Origin: Candidatus Rokubacteria bacterium RIFCSPLOWO2_02_FULL_73_56
GTDB lineage: Bacteria; Methylomirabilota; Methylomirabilia; Rokubacteriales; CSP1-6
Direction: 5' to 3'
NCBI GenBank assembly: GCA_001788495.1
Contig: MGCF01000132.1
Location: forward strand, 38,378 to 91,180
Length of the DNA: 52,803 nt
A program made the position numbers and the translations under genes. The notes beneath the pieces were generated by a model. The model had not been told where the DNA came from, did not search any database, and saw nothing but the letters and a program-made list of their open reading frames with translations. Numbering within the stretch: position 1 is the stretch's first letter; each line of letters opens with the position of its first letter. Of the stretch, positions 8,265 to 19,300 are shown one piece after another.

Positions 8265-8516
8265 CTACTTCGCCACGCCGAGCGCCGCGAGGGCCTCGTT
8301 GGCCGTCTTGACGGCATCCGCGTGCTTGGCCTGCTTGTGGAGCGCCTCGGCCTGATCGAGCTGGGCCAGCGCCCCCTTCACCTTGGCGTCGGTCGCGTCC
8401 ATCTTCGCCGCCGCCTCCCGGCCCTGCGTGATCAGCTTCGGGCACTGGAAGGCCTGCGCCGCGCCGGCGCTCAGCACGAGCGCCGCCACCGCCGCCACCA
8501 TAGTCAGCGTCTTCAT
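8265..8516 (-). CDS. Small secreted helical protein, function unknown
   Basis: The protein has 83 residues. A clear signal peptide (KTLTMVAAVAALVLSAG, cleavage near AQA-F) is followed by a short helical mature region starting FQCPKLI and containing LDQAEALHKQAKHADAVKTANEAL, which resembles one TPR-like helical hairpin. There is a single cysteine. It also faintly recalls small periplasmic metal-binding helical proteins because of its spaced histidines, but the match is too weak to name. A good ribosome binding site (GAGG, 6 nt before ATG) is present. It lies 41 nt downstream of uvrC and may be co-transcribed, without an obvious functional link. Confidence 0.75.
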   Translation of the reverse strand: MKTLTMVAAVAALVLSAGAAQAFQCPKLITQGREAAAKMDATDAKVKGALAQLDQAEALHKQAKHADAVKTANEALAALGVAK

Positions 8517-8557
8517 TCTTCCCTCACCCCCCGTCGAGCCGGAGCAGGCTCCCCCGG

Positions 8558-10398
8558 CTAACCGCCGGGCGCGGTCTCCGGTTCCGCGGGCGGCGTGTCC
8601 GTCGGGGGCGGGTGGAAGTGGGCGAAGATCCGCTGCGCCAGCCTGGGCGTGACCTTGGGGACCGCCGCGAGCTCGGCCACCGACGAGTCGCGCACACGCC
8701 GGGTCGAGCCGAGGGTCTTGAGCAGGCTCGTGCGGATCGCCGGCCCGAGACCGGGGATCGCGTCCAGCTCGGAGCGGAGCGTGCGGCGGGCGCGGAGCGT
8801 CTTGTGGTAGGTGATCGCGAAGCGGTGGGCCTCGTCGCGGATCTTCTGGAGCGTGTGGAGCGCCGGCGAGGTCGGGTCGAGGACGAGCGGGTGGAGGCTC
8901 TCCCCCACGTAGACCTCCTCCGCCCGCTTGGCGAGCGCGGCGACCGGGATCCAGTCGAGGCCGAGGTCTCCCAGGGCCTTGAGCCCGGCGTTGAGCTGGC
9001 CGCGTCCGCCGTCGATGAGGACGAGGTCCGGCAGGACGCCGCCCTGCTCGAGCGCCTTTGCGAAGCGCCGGCCGAGGACCTCGCGGAGGGAGGCGAAGTC
9101 GTCGGCGCCCGCCACGCTCCGGATCCGGAAGCGCTTGTAGCCGTCCTTCTTCATGCCCCCGTTCTCCCAGACGACCAGCGAGCCGACCTGCTCGGTCCCC
9201 TGGATGTTCGAGATGTCGTAGCCCTCGATCCGGTTCGGCGGCCCGGGCAGGCTGAGCGCGCGGGCCAGCTCGTCCAGCACGAGCTGCTGCCGGTCGGCGC
9301 GCGAGAGCAGGTGGCTCTGGAGCGCGAGCGCCGCGTTCTCCTCGGCCATCGCGACGAACTCGCGCCGGACGCCGCGCCGGGGCGCCTGGAGCTGGACGCG
9401 GCGGCCCGCGAGGACCGAGAGCCACTCGGCGACCAGCCCGGCCTCCGGGATGGCCTCGGAGACGAGGATCTCGGGCGCGGGCACGACGGCCTTGCCGTAG
9501 AACTGGCGCACGAAGGCCGACAGGATCTCGCCGTCGGGCCAGCCGGCGACCTTGTCGAGGTAGAAGGGCTCCTGCCCGACGAGCCGGCCCCGGCGGACGA
9601 AGAACAGCTCGACGCACGCGTCGCTGCCCTGGCGCACGACGCCGATCACGTCCTGGTCCAGCTCCTCGGTCGAGATGATCTTCTGGCGCTCGCGCACCGC
9701 GTTGAGCGACTGGATCTGGTCGCGGAGCACCGCGGCGCGCTCGAACTTCGTCTCGACCGCCGCCGCCTCCATCTCGCGGGTCAGCCGCAGCGGGAGGTCC
9801 TCGTCCCGGCCCTCGAGGAACCGCATGACGTCGCGCACGGTCTTCGCGTAGCCCTCGCGGGTCTCCCAGCCGGTGCACGGCGCGTTGCAGCGGTGGATCG
9901 CGTACTGGATGCACGGCCGCTCGAGCGTCCCGTCGATCGTGATCGAGCACGTGCGCAGCGGGAAGAGCTGCCGGGCCAGGCGCAGCGTCTCGCGCATGGC
10001 GGTCGCCGGGTAGAACGGCCCGAAGTACGTCGCCCCGTCGTCCTGGACGCGCCGCGCGACGAGCAGGCGCGGGAAGTCCTCGCCGGTGGTGAGCTTGAGG
10101 AACGGATAGTGCTTGTCGTCTCTGAGGATGATGTTGTACCGGGGCCGGTGCCGGCGCACGAGGTTCGCCTCGAGCATCAACGCCTCGAGCTCGTTGTCGG
10201 TCACCACGTACTCGAGGTCGCGGATCTGCCGGACGAGAGCGTCGGTCTTGGGGTCGCGCGGGCGCGAGTCCTGGAAGTACGAGCGCACGCGGCTCCGGAG
10301 CGACGCGGCCTTGCCGACGTAGAGCACCTGCTGCCTGGCGTCGCGGTAGAGGTAGACGCCGGGGCGGTCCGGGACGCGCGCGAGCTTCTCCGCGAGCG

Positions 10399-10402
<4 letters not shown>
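8558..10402 (-). CDS. uvrC: UvrABC system protein C
   Basis: This is a 614-residue nucleotide-excision-repair nuclease that makes the 3' and 5' incisions beside lesions marked by UvrB. Domains in order: GIY-YIG nuclease (RPGVYLYRD and [10 protein letters not shown], residues about 12-35, through about 95); a cysteine-containing segment ([13 protein letters not shown]); the UVR UvrB-binding motif near 205-235 ([17 protein letters not shown]); the RNase H-like endonuclease domain ([11 protein letters not shown] and [14 protein letters not shown]); and C-terminal tandem HhH ([18 protein letters not shown]). Length is normal. Its ATG overlaps the uvrB stop (ATGA), so the two partner proteins are translationally coupled. 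Confidence 0.97.
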
Positions 10403-12381
<1,979 letters not shown>

Positions 12382-12395
12382 GGCGCGCGGCCGCG

Positions 12396-12926
12396 TCAGG
12401 ACGGCGTCGGGACGGCGACGAGGTACTTGCGCCAGGAGTCCAGCAGCGAGCTCGCGTGCGGGTGGCGGAGCATGTGCGTGGAGAAGACGAACTTCGGGTG
12501 CACCGGCTCGCGGAACAGGCGCATCCCGACCTCGTCCGGCAGCCGGTTGCCCTTCTTCAGATTGCAGCGCAGGCACGCAGCGACGACGTTGACCCAGGTG
12601 GTCGCGCCGCCGCGCGAGCGGGGCACCACGTGGTCCACGGTCAGCCGCTCGCCGCGTCGGTTGCAGTACTGGCAGGTGTAGCCGTCGCGCCGCAGGATGT
12701 TCTTCTTGTTGAACGCCACCCGGTCCAGGAACGGCTTGCGGATGTAGATCGCCAGGCGGATCACGGCGGGGAGCGCGAACGTCACCGACGGCGACCGCAC
12801 CACACGCGGCGATGCCTCGACGGCCTCGGCCTTGCCGGCGAGCAGGAGCGTGATGGCGCGGCGGGCGTTGGTGAAATGCAGCGGCTCGAAGGTGTAGTTC
12901 AGCACCAGTACCGCGATCTCATCCAT
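12396..12926 (-). CDS. HNH endonuclease family protein
   Basis: This is a 176-residue protein of a widespread single-domain HNH family with N-terminal [13 protein letters not shown]. The nuclease core comprises a zinc knuckle CQYC (85-88), the catalytic DH (98-99) in [11 protein letters not shown], asparagine 113 and the second knuckle CLRC (118-121). The motif suggests a metal-dependent DNA nickase or nuclease in the cytoplasm; its biological role is not established for this family. It is the first gene of a run with uvrB and uvrC and has its own near-consensus promoter, so expression with excision repair is likely. It carries no signs of an intron or intein host. Confidence 0.88.
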   Translation of the reverse strand: MDEIAVLVLNYTFEPLHFTNARRAITLLLAGKAEAVEASPRVVRSPSVTFALPAVIRLAIYIRKPFLDRVAFNKKNILRRDGYTCQYCNRRGERLTVDHVVPRSRGGATTWVNVVAACLRCNLKKGNRLPDEVGMRLFREPVHPKFVFSTHMLRHPHASSLLDSWRKYLVAVPTPS

Positions 12927-12940
12927 CTCGCTGATTCAGT

Positions 12941-12969
12941 AGCATAGACGGCGGACCGCGGGGTGTCAA
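12941..12969 (-). promoter_or_regulatory. Near-consensus sigma70 promoter for HNH-uvrB-uvrC
   Basis: On the minus strand TTGACA (12969-12964) is followed after exactly 17 bp by TATGCT (12946-12941). The predicted start is about 8 nt before the ATG at 12926, so the leader is almost absent. The -35 overlaps the ppx stop codon. No LexA-type palindrome was recognised. Confidence 0.75.
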
Positions 12970-13910
12970 ATGACGGGCCGGCCGGCGTCCCCCTCGAGCG
13001 CGTCCAGCAGGATCCCCTCGCGGAGCCCCCAGTCGCTGACTGTGAGCGCCTCGGCCCCGAGGCAGTCGAGCGTCGCCTGGACGATCGCGACGCCCGGCAC
13101 GATCAGGTCCGCGCGGCCGGGCTCCAGGCACGGCAGCGCCCCGCGGGCGGCGACCGGGAGCGCGCCGAGCCGCCGGAGCTGCGCCTCGACGGCCGCGCGG
13201 CCGAGCCGGTGCCCCTGCACGCGTGCCGCGTCGTAGCGCGCGAGTCCCAGGTCGAGCGCGGCGAGCGTCGTCACCGTGCCCGCCGTGCCGACGAGGCGGG
13301 CGCCCCGCGCGCCACGGAACGGGGTGGGCAGCTCGCGCTCGAGCCGGCCGCGGACCTCGGCGCGGAGCGCGTCGTAGCGCGCCCGGTCCACGGCCTCGGG
13401 GAACGCGAAGCGCTCGGCGAGCGGGACGACGCCGAGGCGGAGGCTCGCGAGCGCGCGGACGCGCGCGCCCTCGGCCAGGATGTACTCGGTGCTGCCGCCG
13501 CCGATGTCGCACACGACGAGGGCGCCGGCGGGGTCGCCGAGCCCGCGGCGGACACCGAGGAGGGTCAGGCGCGCCTCCTCCTCGCCGCTCACGACCCGGA
13601 GGGCGACGCCCGTCGCGCGCTCGATCGTCGCCGCGAAGGCGCGCCCGTTGGCGGCCTCGCGCACCGCGCTGGTCGCGACGATCCGCACGCGCGCGGCCCC
13701 CGCGCGCCGGCCGCGCTCGGCGTAGGCGCGCACGACCGCGAGCGTCCGGGCGGCCGGCGCCTCGCCGAGGACCCCGGCGGCCGCGAGGCCCTCGCCCAGG
13801 CGCGTGACCTGCTGGGCCTCGTCGAGGACGCGCCAGGCGCTCGCCTCGCCCGCGTCGGCGACGAGCAGGCGGACGGTGTTGCTCCCCACGTCGATCGTCG
13901 CGATCCGCAT
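12966..13910 (-). CDS. ppx: Exopolyphosphatase / guanosine pentaphosphatase family (Ppx/GppA)
   Basis: The protein has 314 residues with the actin-like ATPase-fold motifs of Ppx/GppA: phosphate-1 RIATIDVGSNTVRLLVAD at the N-terminus, the SGEEEARLT segment and phosphate-2 CDIGGGSTEYIL, then GTAGTVTTLAALDLGL. The length matches short bacterial Ppx proteins that lack the C-terminal HD-like domain. Members hydrolyse terminal phosphates of polyphosphate or the 5' gamma-phosphate of pppGpp; which applies here is not decidable from sequence. A strong terminator lies just upstream (13921-13950), so the gene should have its own initiation, though no convincing promoter is visible. Confidence 0.9.
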   Translation of the reverse strand: MRIATIDVGSNTVRLLVADAGEASAWRVLDEAQQVTRLGEGLAAAGVLGEAPAARTLAVVRAYAERGRRAGAARVRIVATSAVREAANGRAFAATIERATGVALRVVSGEEEARLTLLGVRRGLGDPAGALVVCDIGGGSTEYILAEGARVRALASLRLGVVPLAERFAFPEAVDRARYDALRAEVRGRLERELPTPFRGARGARLVGTAGTVTTLAALDLGLARYDAARVQGHRLGRAAVEAQLRRLGALPVAARGALPCLEPGRADLIVPGVAIVQATLDCLGAEALTVSDWGLREGILLDALEGDAGRPVI

Positions 13911-13920
13911 GCCGGACAGC

Positions 13921-13950
13921 AAAACGCCCCGTCGGCGGGCCGACGGGGCG
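13921..13950 (-). terminator. Rho-independent terminator of the cytochrome c gene
   Basis: A perfect 11-bp stem (13925-13935 with 13940-13950) and a 4-nt loop are followed on the minus strand by TTTT (13924-13921). It lies 19 nt past the cytochrome stop codon and immediately before ppx. Confidence 0.8.
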
Positions 13951-13969
13951 CGCGCTGCGTGCGCCCGCG

Positions 13970-14371
13970 CTACTTCTTCTTGAGCGAGCGGATGAAGTTG
14001 ACCAGCTCCCACCGCTCCTTCTCGGGCAGGTGCTTCCAGGGCGGCATGGCGCCGCGGCCGTTCGAGATCTTCCAGAAGATCTCGCCGTCCGTCTGCTTCT
14101 GGACCGCCTCGGCCGTCCAGTTCGCGGGCTTGGGCGGCGGAAGCGCCGCGGCCGCGGGACCATCGCCGCGACCGCCGGCGCCGTGGCACGAAGCGCAGTT
14201 GGTCTCGACGGACTTCTTGGCGTTGCCGATTCCCTTCACGGGATTGGTCGTCTTCTTGGCGTCGGCGGGCGCGGCCCACGGCCCCTGGGCCGAGGCCGCC
14301 CCGACACCGGTCACCGCGACGAGGGCAGCCGCGGCCGCGACCGCTGTGAGGGACTTCCCGAACGCGCTCAT
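13970..14371 (-). CDS. Periplasmic mono-haem c-type cytochrome
   Basis: The protein has 133 residues: an N-terminal signal peptide (cleavage near ASA-QG), then a single class I cytochrome c domain with CASCH (C59, C62, H63) and a likely axial methionine in GRGAMPPW (M109). The WELVNFIRSLKKK C-terminus is the usual final helix. The motif GGRGDGPAAAALPPPKPANW is typical of small electron-carrier cytochromes fused elsewhere to oxidase subunits. It probably shuttles electrons in the periplasm; its partner is unknown. There is a strong ribosome binding site (AGGAGG, 6 nt before ATG), its own promoter overlapping the end of the permease gene, and its own terminator, so it is expressed independently. 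Confidence 0.92.
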   Translation of the reverse strand: MSAFGKSLTAVAAAAALVAVTGVGAASAQGPWAAPADAKKTTNPVKGIGNAKKSVETNCASCHGAGGRGDGPAAAALPPPKPANWTAEAVQKQTDGEIFWKISNGRGAMPPWKHLPEKERWELVNFIRSLKKK

Positions 14372-14425
14372 GGCGCCTCCTCTCGTGCTTCTGATCGTGA
14401 TGGCGTTCACAACGGAATCCGCGCC

Positions 14426-14455
14426 ATTTAACACTCGTGTGACGAAGGAGGTCAA
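14426..14455 (-). promoter_or_regulatory. Promoter for the cytochrome c gene
   Basis: On the minus strand TTGACC (14455-14450), an 18-bp spacer and TTAAAT (14431-14426) precede a leader of about 45 nt containing the AGGAGG ribosome binding site. The -35 overlaps the stop codon of the upstream permease. Confidence 0.7.
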
Positions 14456-16032
14456 GCCGATATTCGGCCGCGCCGCGCCTCGCGCACCGCCGCGAGCCCG
14501 GAGAGGCCGGCGAGCGCGCCGTACGCCCCGGCCAGGCGCGCCGGCACCGGGGACGCGACGCTCCACGGCCAGAAGAGGGCGCCACTCGCGAGCGGCGAGT
14601 GGATCACGCCGAAGAGCGTCGCCAGGCTCGCCACGGCGAAGAGCGCCGCGGTCACGGCGAGCCGCCGCTCGACGATCGTCACCACGGCCCAGCCCCAGAG
14701 CACCGCGGTGAGGATGAAGCCGTGGCCGAGGACGCGGAGCGCCTCGTGCGCGGCGGCGCCCTCGCCCGTCAGCGCGGCGGCGGACTGGCCGAGCGCCGAG
14801 AGCAGGCCACCGGTCTCGATCAGCACGACCGCGGCCGCGACGGGGATGAACGTCACCGCGACGGCCGCGCCGTGGCGCGCGGGCGACGCGAGGAAGGCCT
14901 GCGCCGTGATCTCGAGGCCGATGAACACCAGGATCGGCGCGATCGCCGCCTCGGGCAGGAGCGCGACCAGCAGCGAGAGCGCGCCCACGGCGGCGCCCAC
15001 GCCGATGACGAGGCCGGTCGCGAGCGTGTAGCCCGCGCGCGCGCCCATCGCCTTGTACGCCGGGTGGCCGATGTACGGCGTGTTCTGGACCACGCCGCCG
15101 CAGAGCCCGGCGAGCACGGTCGCGCCGGCCTCGACCATCAGCATGTCGCGGGCGCGGTACTCGTCTCCGGCGGCCGCCGCGCTCTCCGTGTTGTCGATCC
15201 CGCCGATGATCGTCACGAGCGCGAACGGGAGCGCGATCGACAGGTACGGCAGCGTCGCCGGCAGCGCCTCGACCCAGACGAGCGTCGGCCACGGGAGCGC
15301 GAGCCCGAGCGCCGCCGGCGCGACGACGGCGCCCGGGCCCGCGCCCGCGGCCGCGCGCAGCCAGAAGATGGCGGCGCCCGCGAGCACGGCCGCGAACGCC
15401 CCCGGCAGGCCGAACGGCATGCGGACGCCGCCGAGGAGCGCCAGCAGCAGCACGCCGAGCGCGACGACGCCGACCAGCGGATCGCGCAGGATCTTGAGCG
15501 TCGGCAGGAACGCGATCAACAGGATGGCGACGCCGCCGATCGAGCCGAGCAGCGCCGCGCGCGGCACGACGCGCCGCGCCCAGTCGCCGCCGAGCGCGAG
15601 CAGCACCTTCACGACGCCGATCGCGACGGTCGCGCCCATGCCGACCTTCCACGCGAGCGCGGGGTCGCGCGTGGCGAGCATCACCGGGCCCAGCACGCCG
15701 AAGACCATCGCGAACAGGGTCGGCGTGTCGATGCCGAAGGGCATCGCGGTCACGTCGTCGCGGCCCGTGCGCCGCGCGAGCCGCACCGCGAGCCACGTGT
15801 ACGCGAGATCTCCGAGGAGGACGCCGAGCGCGGTGCCCGGCACCATGCGCCCCAGCACGAGGTCCGGCGGGAAGCCGAAGACGCCGATCAGGAGCGACGA
15901 GAGGATGACGAGCTGCGTGAGGTTGTCGAGCGCGAGGCCCAGGAACCCGTTGAGGTCCCCGGCGCCGAGCCAGCGGGGCGAGCGGTTACCGGGCCCGGGC
16001 GTCGGCGCCTCCCCGCGCCGCGACGAGCTCAC
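14452..16032 (-). CDS. NCS2-type (xanthine/uracil permease-like) membrane transporter
   Basis: The protein has 526 residues and about 12-14 hydrophobic segments. Family-specific stretches are the N-terminal LGLALDNLTQLVIL, AMPFGIDTPTLFAMVFGVLGP and the conserved substrate-site region GGIDNTESAAAAGDEY, followed by GGVVQNTPYIGHPAYKAMGAR. These place it in the nucleobase/ascorbate transporter superfamily, in the AzgA-like or uncharacterised SulP-neighbouring branch, so a purine-like or small-anion substrate is possible but not determined. The start is a GTG at 16032, which overlaps the upstream small gene by 47 nt. No closer start exists before the first helix. Confidence 0.8.
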   Translation of the reverse strand: MSSSRRGEAPTPGPGNRSPRWLGAGDLNGFLGLALDNLTQLVILSSLLIGVFGFPPDLVLGRMVPGTALGVLLGDLAYTWLAVRLARRTGRDDVTAMPFGIDTPTLFAMVFGVLGPVMLATRDPALAWKVGMGATVAIGVVKVLLALGGDWARRVVPRAALLGSIGGVAILLIAFLPTLKILRDPLVGVVALGVLLLALLGGVRMPFGLPGAFAAVLAGAAIFWLRAAAGAGPGAVVAPAALGLALPWPTLVWVEALPATLPYLSIALPFALVTIIGGIDNTESAAAAGDEYRARDMLMVEAGATVLAGLCGGVVQNTPYIGHPAYKAMGARAGYTLATGLVIGVGAAVGALSLLVALLPEAAIAPILVFIGLEITAQAFLASPARHGAAVAVTFIPVAAAVVLIETGGLLSALGQSAAALTGEGAAAHEALRVLGHGFILTAVLWGWAVVTIVERRLAVTAALFAVASLATLFGVIHSPLASGALFWPWSVASPVPARLAGAYGALAGLSGLAAVREARRGRISA

Positions 16033-16291
16033 GGGCGAGGCCCGCGACGCGCCCGGCGAGCGCCGCGCACCAGGCGAGGCTCCCGCGGTTCCGCGCGACC
16101 TCGCGGTAGTCGAGCTCGAGCGCGTCCGTCGTCCGCTCGCCGAGCCGCAACCGGGCGCCGTACGAGGTCTCCGCGCGCGCCTCGCCCGCGTCGAGCAGGA
16201 CCTCCACGCGCGGGCTCACGCGCTTGGCGTGCGAGGTGAGGAAGGTGTGGAGCCAGCGCTCGACCTCGTGGTAGCTCCCGCCGGAGAACAT
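15986..16291 (-). CDS. Hypothetical protein (101 aa)
   Basis: This small soluble protein begins MFSGGSYHEVERWLHTFL and carries HAKRVSPRVEVLLDAGEARAE and a C-terminal alanine/arginine-rich helix. I recognise no domain, signal peptide or metal site. The phrase YGARLRLGERTTDALELDYREVA reads as a beta-strand pair, suggesting a small alpha/beta fold. It starts 14 nt after the nrdJ stop and overlaps the permease start by 47 nt, so it appears to be a real gene in the nrdJ transcript. A shadow frame is unlikely given the position and continuous codon bias, but it is not excluded. Confidence 0.6.
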   Translation of the reverse strand: MFSGGSYHEVERWLHTFLTSHAKRVSPRVEVLLDAGEARAETSYGARLRLGERTTDALELDYREVARNRGSLAWCAALAGRVAGLARELVAARGGADARAR

Positions 16292-16305
16292 GCCGGGGTG
16301 CTAGG

Positions 16306-19300
16306 TCAGCACTCGTTGAAGCCGCAGGACAGGCACTTCTTGCAGCCCTCCTCGTAGACGAACGTCGCCTGGCCGCACTCCTTGCAGAGGTCGCCGATCC
16401 GCTTGCGCGCGGCGCCCGCCGCCGGCGGCTCGCCCGCGGGCTTGACCTGGCCGAGGTGCTCGGCCAGCGTGCGCGCGAGCGCGTCCGGCAGCGACAGGAT
16501 CTTGGCCGGACCGAACCCGGTCGGCTGGCCGCCGCCGATGCGCGAGAGCTGGCTGATGACCTCCTCGAGTCGGCGATGAGCCGACAGGGGCGAAGGGAGC
16601 CTCAACGTGAGCGAAATCAGGCGTCCCAGGGCCTCGGCCACCGCCATGGTGTCCGAGCCTCCCTTGCCCACCTGGACGAACACCTCGAAGGGGTCGCCGT
16701 CGGGGGTCTCGTTGACCGTGATGAACGCCGTGCCGATGGGGGTCTCGGTCCGGAACGTCGAGCCCGTGAGGCTCTTGGGCCGCGGGCGGATGACCGCCGT
16801 GTGGCCCGCCGCGGGGGCCGCGGGCGCGGCGTCCTTCTTGGCGCCGACGCCGATGTTGAGCACCTGCTCGCCCTTGCACCCGTCGCGGAACACGGTGATG
16901 CCGAGGCAGCCGAGCTCCCACGCGAGGCGGTAGGCCTGCGCCACGTCCTCCTCGGTCGCCGCGTTCGGCAGATTGATCGTCTTGGAGACGCCGTTGTCGG
17001 TGTAGCGCTGGAAGGCCGCCTGGTGGCGGACGTGCCACTCGAAGGGGACCTCGTGCGAGGTCTTGAAGATCCGCGCCCCCTGCTCGGGGACGCCCGGGAT
17101 GCCGTGGAGCGCGCCGCGCCGGGCGATCTCCTGCATGAGCGCGTCGGAGAAGAAGCCCTGCTCCCGCGCGATGCGCTCGAAGGTCTCGTTGACGAACGTG
17201 AGCACGCGCTCGCCGTCCGGCTGCTTGACCCGGTGCTCGAAGGCGAGCGCGAAGATCGGCTCGACCCCCGAGGAGCAGCCGGCGATCATCGAGATCGTCC
17301 CGGTCGGGGCGATCGTGGTGACGGTCGAGTTCCGCATCGGCCGCTCGTCCTTGTAGATCGAGCGGCTCCAGTTCGGGAATGGCCCGCGCTCCTCCGCGAG
17401 CTTGGCCGACTGGTCGTGCGACTTCTCCTTCACGAACGCCATCAACCGGTCGGCCAGGTCGATCGCCTCCTGGCTGTCGTAGGCGATGCCGAGCGTGAAG
17501 AGCAGGTCGGCCCAGCCCATGATCCCGAGACCGATGCGCCGGTTGGCCTTCACGGTCGCGTCGATCTCGGGCAGCGGGTACGGGTTCATCTCGATGACGT
17601 CGTCGAGGAAGCGCACGGCCAGCCGCACCACGCGCTCCATCTCCTCCCAGTCGATCGACCACTCGCCGCCCTCGCCCCGCCGGGCGAACTTCGCGACGTT
17701 GAGCGAGCCGAGGTTGCAGGCCTCGTTCGGGAGCAGCGGCTGCTCGCCGCATGGGTTGGTCGCCTCGACCATGCCGATCTCGGGCGTCGGGTTCGCGGGG
17801 CTGGCGTTGATCCGGTCGATGAAGACCATCCCCGGGTCGCCGGTGCGCCACGCTGCGCGCACGATCCGCTCGAAGACCTCCTTCGCCGACAGGCGGTCCA
17901 CGGTCCGGCCCGAGTGCGGGTTGACCAGGTCGTACTCGGCGCCCGCCGCGAGCGCGTCCATGAAGGTGTCGGTGGCGGCCACGGAGATGTTGAAGTTGGT
18001 GATCCCCCCGTCGAGCTTGCAGTCGATGAACTCCAGGATGTCGGGGTGGTCCACCTTCAGGATGCCCATGTTGGCGCCGCGGCGCGTCCCGCCCTGCTTG
18101 ACCGCCTCGGTCGCGCTGTTGAACACGCGCAGGAAGGAGACCGGCCCCGAGGCGCGGCCGCCGGTGGAGGCGACGATGTCGTCCTTCGGGCGCAGGCGCG
18201 AGAACGCGAAGCCCGTGCCGCCGCCGCTATTATGGCTCGCGAAGCCGTTGGCGAGATACGCATGCTTCTCGGGCACGGTGAGGTCGTAGACGCGCTGGAT
18301 CCCCGCATCGTGGACGCCGATCACCCGCACGAAGAAGAAGTCCTCCGCCGCCAGCTCCGCGAAGAACCGCGGATACGGCGCGGACCGCTCGATCGCTCTC
18401 GTCACCCGCTGCCGCGTGAGCTCTCGCGGCGCGGTGACCCTGTTCAGCAGGTCGTCGAACTCCACCTTGGCCCTGCGCCTCGCGACCGCGGGGAGGCCGT
18501 CGTACCACGCGCGAAGCCGCGCGCGCTGGTTGGGGATGGTTTCGCCTCTGACGAAGATGGTGCGCTCGTCGACGGCGGCCAGCCGCCTCGCCTTCCTCTC
18601 GGAGGCGAAGCCGATCTTCTCCCGGAATGTCCGGAAGCCGCTCCGCGTGCAGACGGAGAGCTGATAGCTCTCATAGCCGCTCGATGAGACGTCGGTCCGG
18701 AGCTGCGCCGGGATCCCGAGGGCGAGCAGCATGACTTGCAGCTCCTCGCCGAGCCGGCGCGAGCTCGTCGTCAGCGTGATGTGCCCGTTTTCTCTCACGC
18801 AGCCGTCGGCAGAGAAGAGACCACGCAGGAACGCGCACGCCTCAGCCTCCGGGGCCCGCAAGACGATTCCCGGCACACGGGCCTCGCGCGACCGGGTCTT
18901 GGTGATCCCGAGGAACGCGAACCACTGCTTGATCTGCACACTCAGGATCGCCACTTCGTAGGCGTTCGCGCGCGAGTACTTGCTGACGCTCGCCGCCTTG
19001 CCGAAAAGCGCGAGGCTGCGCCCGGCGATCCATCTGACGATCTCGGGAGAGTCGCCTCCGACAGTGAAGCGGATGCCGTCCCGGTGGTTGGAGCCGTCGC
19101 CGATGTACAGCCCAATGAGCTCGGCGAGGTCCGGGGTCAGCTCTCGCGGCAGGCGGTACTCGCGGGCGGAGAAGCTCGTCGAATTCCGGCCCGCCTTCTG
19201 GGCGAAGGTGAAATCCGGCAGCTTGGTCTCGCCCCCGAGCCACGGTCCGGGCTTCATCACGAGCCAGTCACCGTTCCTGAGCTCGCCGATTCGTCGCCAT

